Below the pieces are notes generated by a model. It saw only the letters and a list, made by a program, of their open reading frames with translations. It had not been told where the DNA came from and did no database searches. The position numbers and the translations under genes are program-made. A stretch of DNA of 64,000 nt. Source: Physcomitrium patens (lineage: Eukaryota > Streptophyta > Bryopsida > Funariales > Funariaceae). Shown here piece after piece: positions 60,238-64,000 of the stretch (position 1 is the stretch's first letter; each line of letters starts with the position of its first letter). The stretch covers positions 7,073,777-7,137,776 of the forward strand of contig NC_037275.1 in assembly GCF_000002425.4 (NCBI RefSeq). Direction: 5' to 3'.

Positions 60238-63200
60238 TCACAGACCAAGTAATATGTAGTATACCATCGTAATTGGCAATGCAATAAGCATTCCAAAGAT
60301 CACCCTGCAATTACAATCGCCCACCAAAAACTTACTAGCAAACTCTGATACTAGATAGAAGTTTTTTCTTTCAAAATGTGCTCATAGTCAGCTCAACTGT
60401 TCAGGTCACATCGTAATCGGATGAACTCAATTTAAGCTAATATCTGACAAATTTATCATGTTGTGAGGAAGAGAGTGCCTACGCAGTGCTTAGTATCTCT
60501 GGATGCACACCATACTCCTTTGCAAACACAAATGGTACAATGCCCTGTGGTAACGCAGCCTGCATTCAAAGATAAACGCAGACATGAGATAGCAGAGATT
60601 CGAGGACGGAGCAGAAGGGATATTAGCAGTTGTGATCAAGAACAGCAGTGTAGAGGAAAATCTAAGCTTCGCGGATGAGAAGTTGAGTACTTAAGAGTAC
60701 CTGCACTATGGAAACCTTGAGCGGCACGCCACGGAGGCCCACTAAATAAGAGGCTGCAGCAAATACAGCTGGGCCTGCCAGGAATCGCAGAGCCATCCCA
60801 AACACTGCCATTTTCGTCCCGCACACAATTATACGATCGCCCAATCCCATGAATAGACCTGAAAGAAATTCACACGTTGTTCCATGTGTCACTTTACAGT
60901 ATGAATTGCATCTGTTGTAGGGTCTGAATGAGCAAAACATGCTAATTTGATGAGACAGTTATAGAACAGTTTAGGACCTAAAGATTGTGGAAAACCCATG
61001 CTCACATATACTAGTCACGTAGGACTCACTAGTACTGGGACTTACCGAGGCTAAACATTGCCATCCCAAGACCTGCATCTGAAAGAATGTGCACAGACTT
61101 GTAAAGGATCAGCGGCATAGAGAGGTGCCACCTGCAAACTCGTCGAAAATCACCGAATTGATCGTCAGAAAGATAAAAGCGTTGAAATCACATATCACCT
61201 TTATTTTATACAACATTTGAATAGAACCACTCCCAACAATATATATGTAAATATGAACAATTCGGTGATTTACCGAATTGATCACTAGCTTTAAAGGGAC
61301 ACGTAGACACAGAGCAGGTCTGCACGGCAGAAATTTTACCTATTTGCAACCAATGACCAGATAACCCCGAGTAAACTGGAGTAAGTATTTGGATTCCAAA
61401 CAAGTTTTCTGAAGGTCATGACCGCAATTAGCTTAATCATCACAGCAGAAGGTGGCATGCTTTTCTTCGCTTCGTCCTCTGCCAGTTTCGGTGTCAATTC
61501 AGCAGTCGACGTCGAACCAAACTTGTCCAACCGAGGTCCATCCTTGTCAAGATCCTCCAATTTCAAATCGTTTCTGTTTCCAAAGCTGAAGTCCTCTCGA
61601 GTGTATTCATCATACGTTCTAGGGCTTGCTGCACAACAAATAAGAGTGACAAATAAGCAACATGTTCGTCTGAGATAAGGTAAATAGGAGGCATCCTCAG
61701 ATATTTTAGTTACCTTACTAGTCGATAGAAAACTGCCACATTGATCAAGCAAAACCCGCCAAACATTTACAGAAGAAAAGTCCCTATTGCTACCGCTGCA
61801 GTACGCGGAGGGGAAGACATTTCATTCAAAGAGAAGCGAACTCAACTTCGAACAAAAAAATATTCATGCAAGTGGGAGGCAAATGGATCACCTGCAGCAA
61901 GGCCACGGTCCAACTGTGGATGTACAAGCATGCGCACTTCTTTTGGGTCAAATCTTTGCTGAAGATTAGCAGAGGTATCATTTCCTCCAAAGACGTGCAA
62001 ACCAGCTTCAGAGACGGGGGATGCATTCGCGCTCCACACAAACATGTGAAGTTCCTTGGCATCCTCGTCCGCCCTTGGAGAGGCTTTTGGATCCTTCACC
62101 TTCTTCGCGATTTGTGACGCCTGTGGTGAATACACTGGGTTAACAATCTGAGTGTTGACAGCAGTTGAGGGAGCAGTTGCGTTGACGTTTGCAGCACCTC
62201 CAAGAGTAAGAATGTTGATGGCTGTTTGGCTTCCTGGATAAATGGTGCGACCATCAGGGCCCATTCCCGGGGCACCCAAAGTGCTTAGAGTCCCATGTCC
62301 TGTGCAATCGGTGCCAGGTACTCCTATCCCTCCAAGGCCAGGTCGGGGCGTGAACATCCTAGCCCCCATTCCGTTCCGATACAAAGGTGGGGCGAACCGA
62401 GGGGAATTCATGTTCAATCCTCGGTGATGCGTGTGTATATCCTTCGAGTTTTCCTCGTTGAAATTGGAAGATCTTGGTGTGGGACCTCGAGATGATTGCA
62501 AGGAGTAGACATCCGAAGTGTCAAAATTCGACTGACGATGAGGGCTTCGCTGCGACATCATGGAGTGGAATTCGCCCTGGTTAAAACTCGAATCTCGTGG
62601 CGTAAGATTCACTGAGGAATGCATGGAGTAGATTTCTGCACCAGTAAGGTTGGAAGGGCGGGGCGTTAGTGCCTTTGAAGAAGGCATGGAGTGGTGCGCT
62701 GAGTGCATACCCTGCGACCTAGATGACACAGACCTTCGAACCTTGACGTGCAGTTTGCCATCATCGCCTATTTCAGCTTCCGTGAGCACTGGCTCCCGCC
62801 CATCCAGGGACATCACGTCTGAGTCCACCTTGAAGGAGACGATAGATGCAGCGTTTTCTGGGAACTGCTGCATGATTAGAATCTTTGCAGCCCGATACTC
62901 GTACATTACAAGTAAGAGAGTGTACCAGATTATACACTGCAGGACGACTGCTTGGACGGTGAGATCGCCTGGCCCAGCTCCATACATAGCTGCCAACAGA
63001 GGGGTTCCCATCACCAGGGTATTGGGTATTGTGATCAGCACAAACAATGTTATCATCCATTCCAGACTTCCCCGCTTGGCATATCGTGCCCAGAGACCCA
63101 AGCATAGGAGAACAAGCACCTTGGACACCGCATCGGCTGCAATGAATTTGAAATTCATCGCGTATGGGTTGTTTCCGGAGATGAACTGGAAGGATAGAAG

Positions 63201-63356
63201 GGGGACGGCGAAAATGGACACAAATCTGTTGATTCCGCCACATTGCTGTGGTGTCAAAATCCCCCACCACTTCACAGAGCCGTAGGCCAACATCATCGCC
63301 ACGTATAAAGGTACCATGGCACTGAGAACATTGTATATGTCATGGCCGTTAATCAT
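60238..63356 (-). CDS. PIN: PIN-type auxin efflux carrier, canonical long form
   Basis: Plasma-membrane exporter of the auxin indole-3-acetic acid; polar placement sets the direction of auxin flow. Six exons on the minus strand: 63356-61892, 61628-61340, 61131-61046, 60858-60701, 60559-60483, 60304-60238; 2142 nt, 713 residues, all GT/AG with matching phases. The N-terminus [20 protein letters not shown] and membrane helices fill residues 1-165 (NTLVMG at 112-117). A hydrophilic loop of nearly 400 residues follows, then the C-terminal helices (NPNTY at 567-571, [31 protein letters not shown], end YYILLGL). The loop has three phospho-switch motifs TPRPS, TPRDS and TPRSS (231-235, 252-256, 293-297), the targets of PID/WAG and D6PK-type kinases in angiosperm PIN1. 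The start is the first ATG; the frame upstream of it has none. Confidence 0.95.
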
Positions 63357-64000
63357 TTTGAGAACGTTTGTCCGGCCGGTTTGATTAACAAAGGACTTGA
63401 CTAGAACAGCAGAATCTGCTTGCTGAAGGAACAAATTCTCGGGGATCGTAGCGGGAGAAGAGATCTGTTCAGGCTTAAGCTAAACGAGGGAGATAATGAG
63501 TACCTTCACAAGCTGAAAGTTATCAGCCCCTCTTATATCTCCTTCCAAAACGAAAACCTCCAAACGCACTTAAAAATTTCTTACAGCTTGCTCATGGACC
63601 ACAGACTACCGAACTGGGAATGGACTACTGAAGCCTAAATCCTTTGAAGGAAATTCTCTAGTTTATTAACCTGGGTTGGAGATTATATCAATCCCTTCAT
63701 TGGTCTAAGAATCCGGACTTCCATAGACTACGTGAGCGAGGAACTCCACTGTAGGTTAACACCAACTATTCAACGCACAGCTAAGCAATGCGAGAAACCA
63801 GGTGCAGCTGTAGTCTATTCGATGTAGACTCAAAGGGGTACAATGTGATCCTCTTCAACAAGAATCAGAACAATGAAAAAAAAAAAAAAATCTCAAGAGA
63901 AGTCCGCCTTTTAGTGATTGATCATATTAAGAGAACGTGCCGGCACTAATACACCAATCCCAAGAAGGCTTTCTATAGAAGACTATTAAACTGTCTACAT
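63357..64000 (-). promoter_or_regulatory. 5' UTR and upstream region of the PIN gene
   Basis: Non-coding sequence upstream of the PIN start. The first 100 bp are likely 5' UTR. No TATA box or auxin-response element that I would stake a call on. An A run of about 15 is at 63876-63890. Confidence 0.4.

Noticed and set aside
61418..63285. Several plus-strand frames over the PIN gene (for example 62650-63285)
   Set aside because: They are antisense shadows of exon 1, which is GC-rich and so free of stops; they have no recognisable content.
63357..63434. An upstream extension of the PIN frame
   Set aside because: The extension has no ATG, only TTG, and known PIN proteins start MINGHD or MI-x-x-D-I, which is exactly the sequence at 63356.
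1..64000. tRNA, rRNA, CRISPR array, bacterial operon or organelle DNA
   Set aside because: No such structures were seen; introns, LTR elements and AT-rich spacers show nuclear eukaryotic DNA.

Overview
This is nuclear DNA of a land plant, most likely a seed-free one (moss-like or another bryophyte, lycophyte or fern). Three things point there. Compact, GC-richer genes with short introns sit in very AT-rich intergenic DNA. A canonical long PIN auxin exporter is present. A delta-tubulin gene is present, a tubulin tied to basal bodies and flagella and so expected where sperm are motile. The Ty3/gypsy elements carry a fungal-like chromodomain lineage (Tcn1-like) known from mosses. The species cannot be told from the sequence.

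Layout. 1-2.2 kb is AT-rich DNA. 2.25-4.44 kb (minus) is a five-exon delta-tubulin gene, followed on the same strand by an unrecognised membrane-protein ORF (4.63-5.15 kb). 5.5-9.4 kb is AT-rich repeat DNA. 9.4-37.45 kb is one block of nested LTR retrotransposons: a relict LTR (G) was split by a 27.5-kb-spanning chromovirus (A, minus), which was itself entered by a Tat/Athila-like element (B, minus), a diverged repeat (F2) and a Tcn1-like chromovirus (C, plus). C was then entered by a younger member of its own family in the opposite orientation (D, minus). Target-site duplications support A, C and D clearly and B weakly. A separate young chromovirus (E, plus, 38.09-43.66 kb) has LTRs differing at only two positions but has lost the front of its integrase.

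46.9-53.16 kb (plus) is a 14-exon gene for an unrecognised coiled-coil protein of about 1145 residues; all exon phases agree. 53.2-58.4 kb is AT-rich with AT microsatellites. 60.24-63.36 kb (minus) is a complete six-exon PIN gene of about 713 residues.

Most notable are features shared by the Tcn1-like elements: (i) an 11-12 nt complementarity between the predicted RNA 5' end and a site 2 nt past the 5' LTR, as in Tf1-type self-priming; (ii) an extra small ORF between the chromodomain and the 3' LTR, kept in C, D and E; (iii) in E, perfect heat-shock-element arrays in the LTR. All exon joins, domain calls and dates were read by eye; no database search was possible.
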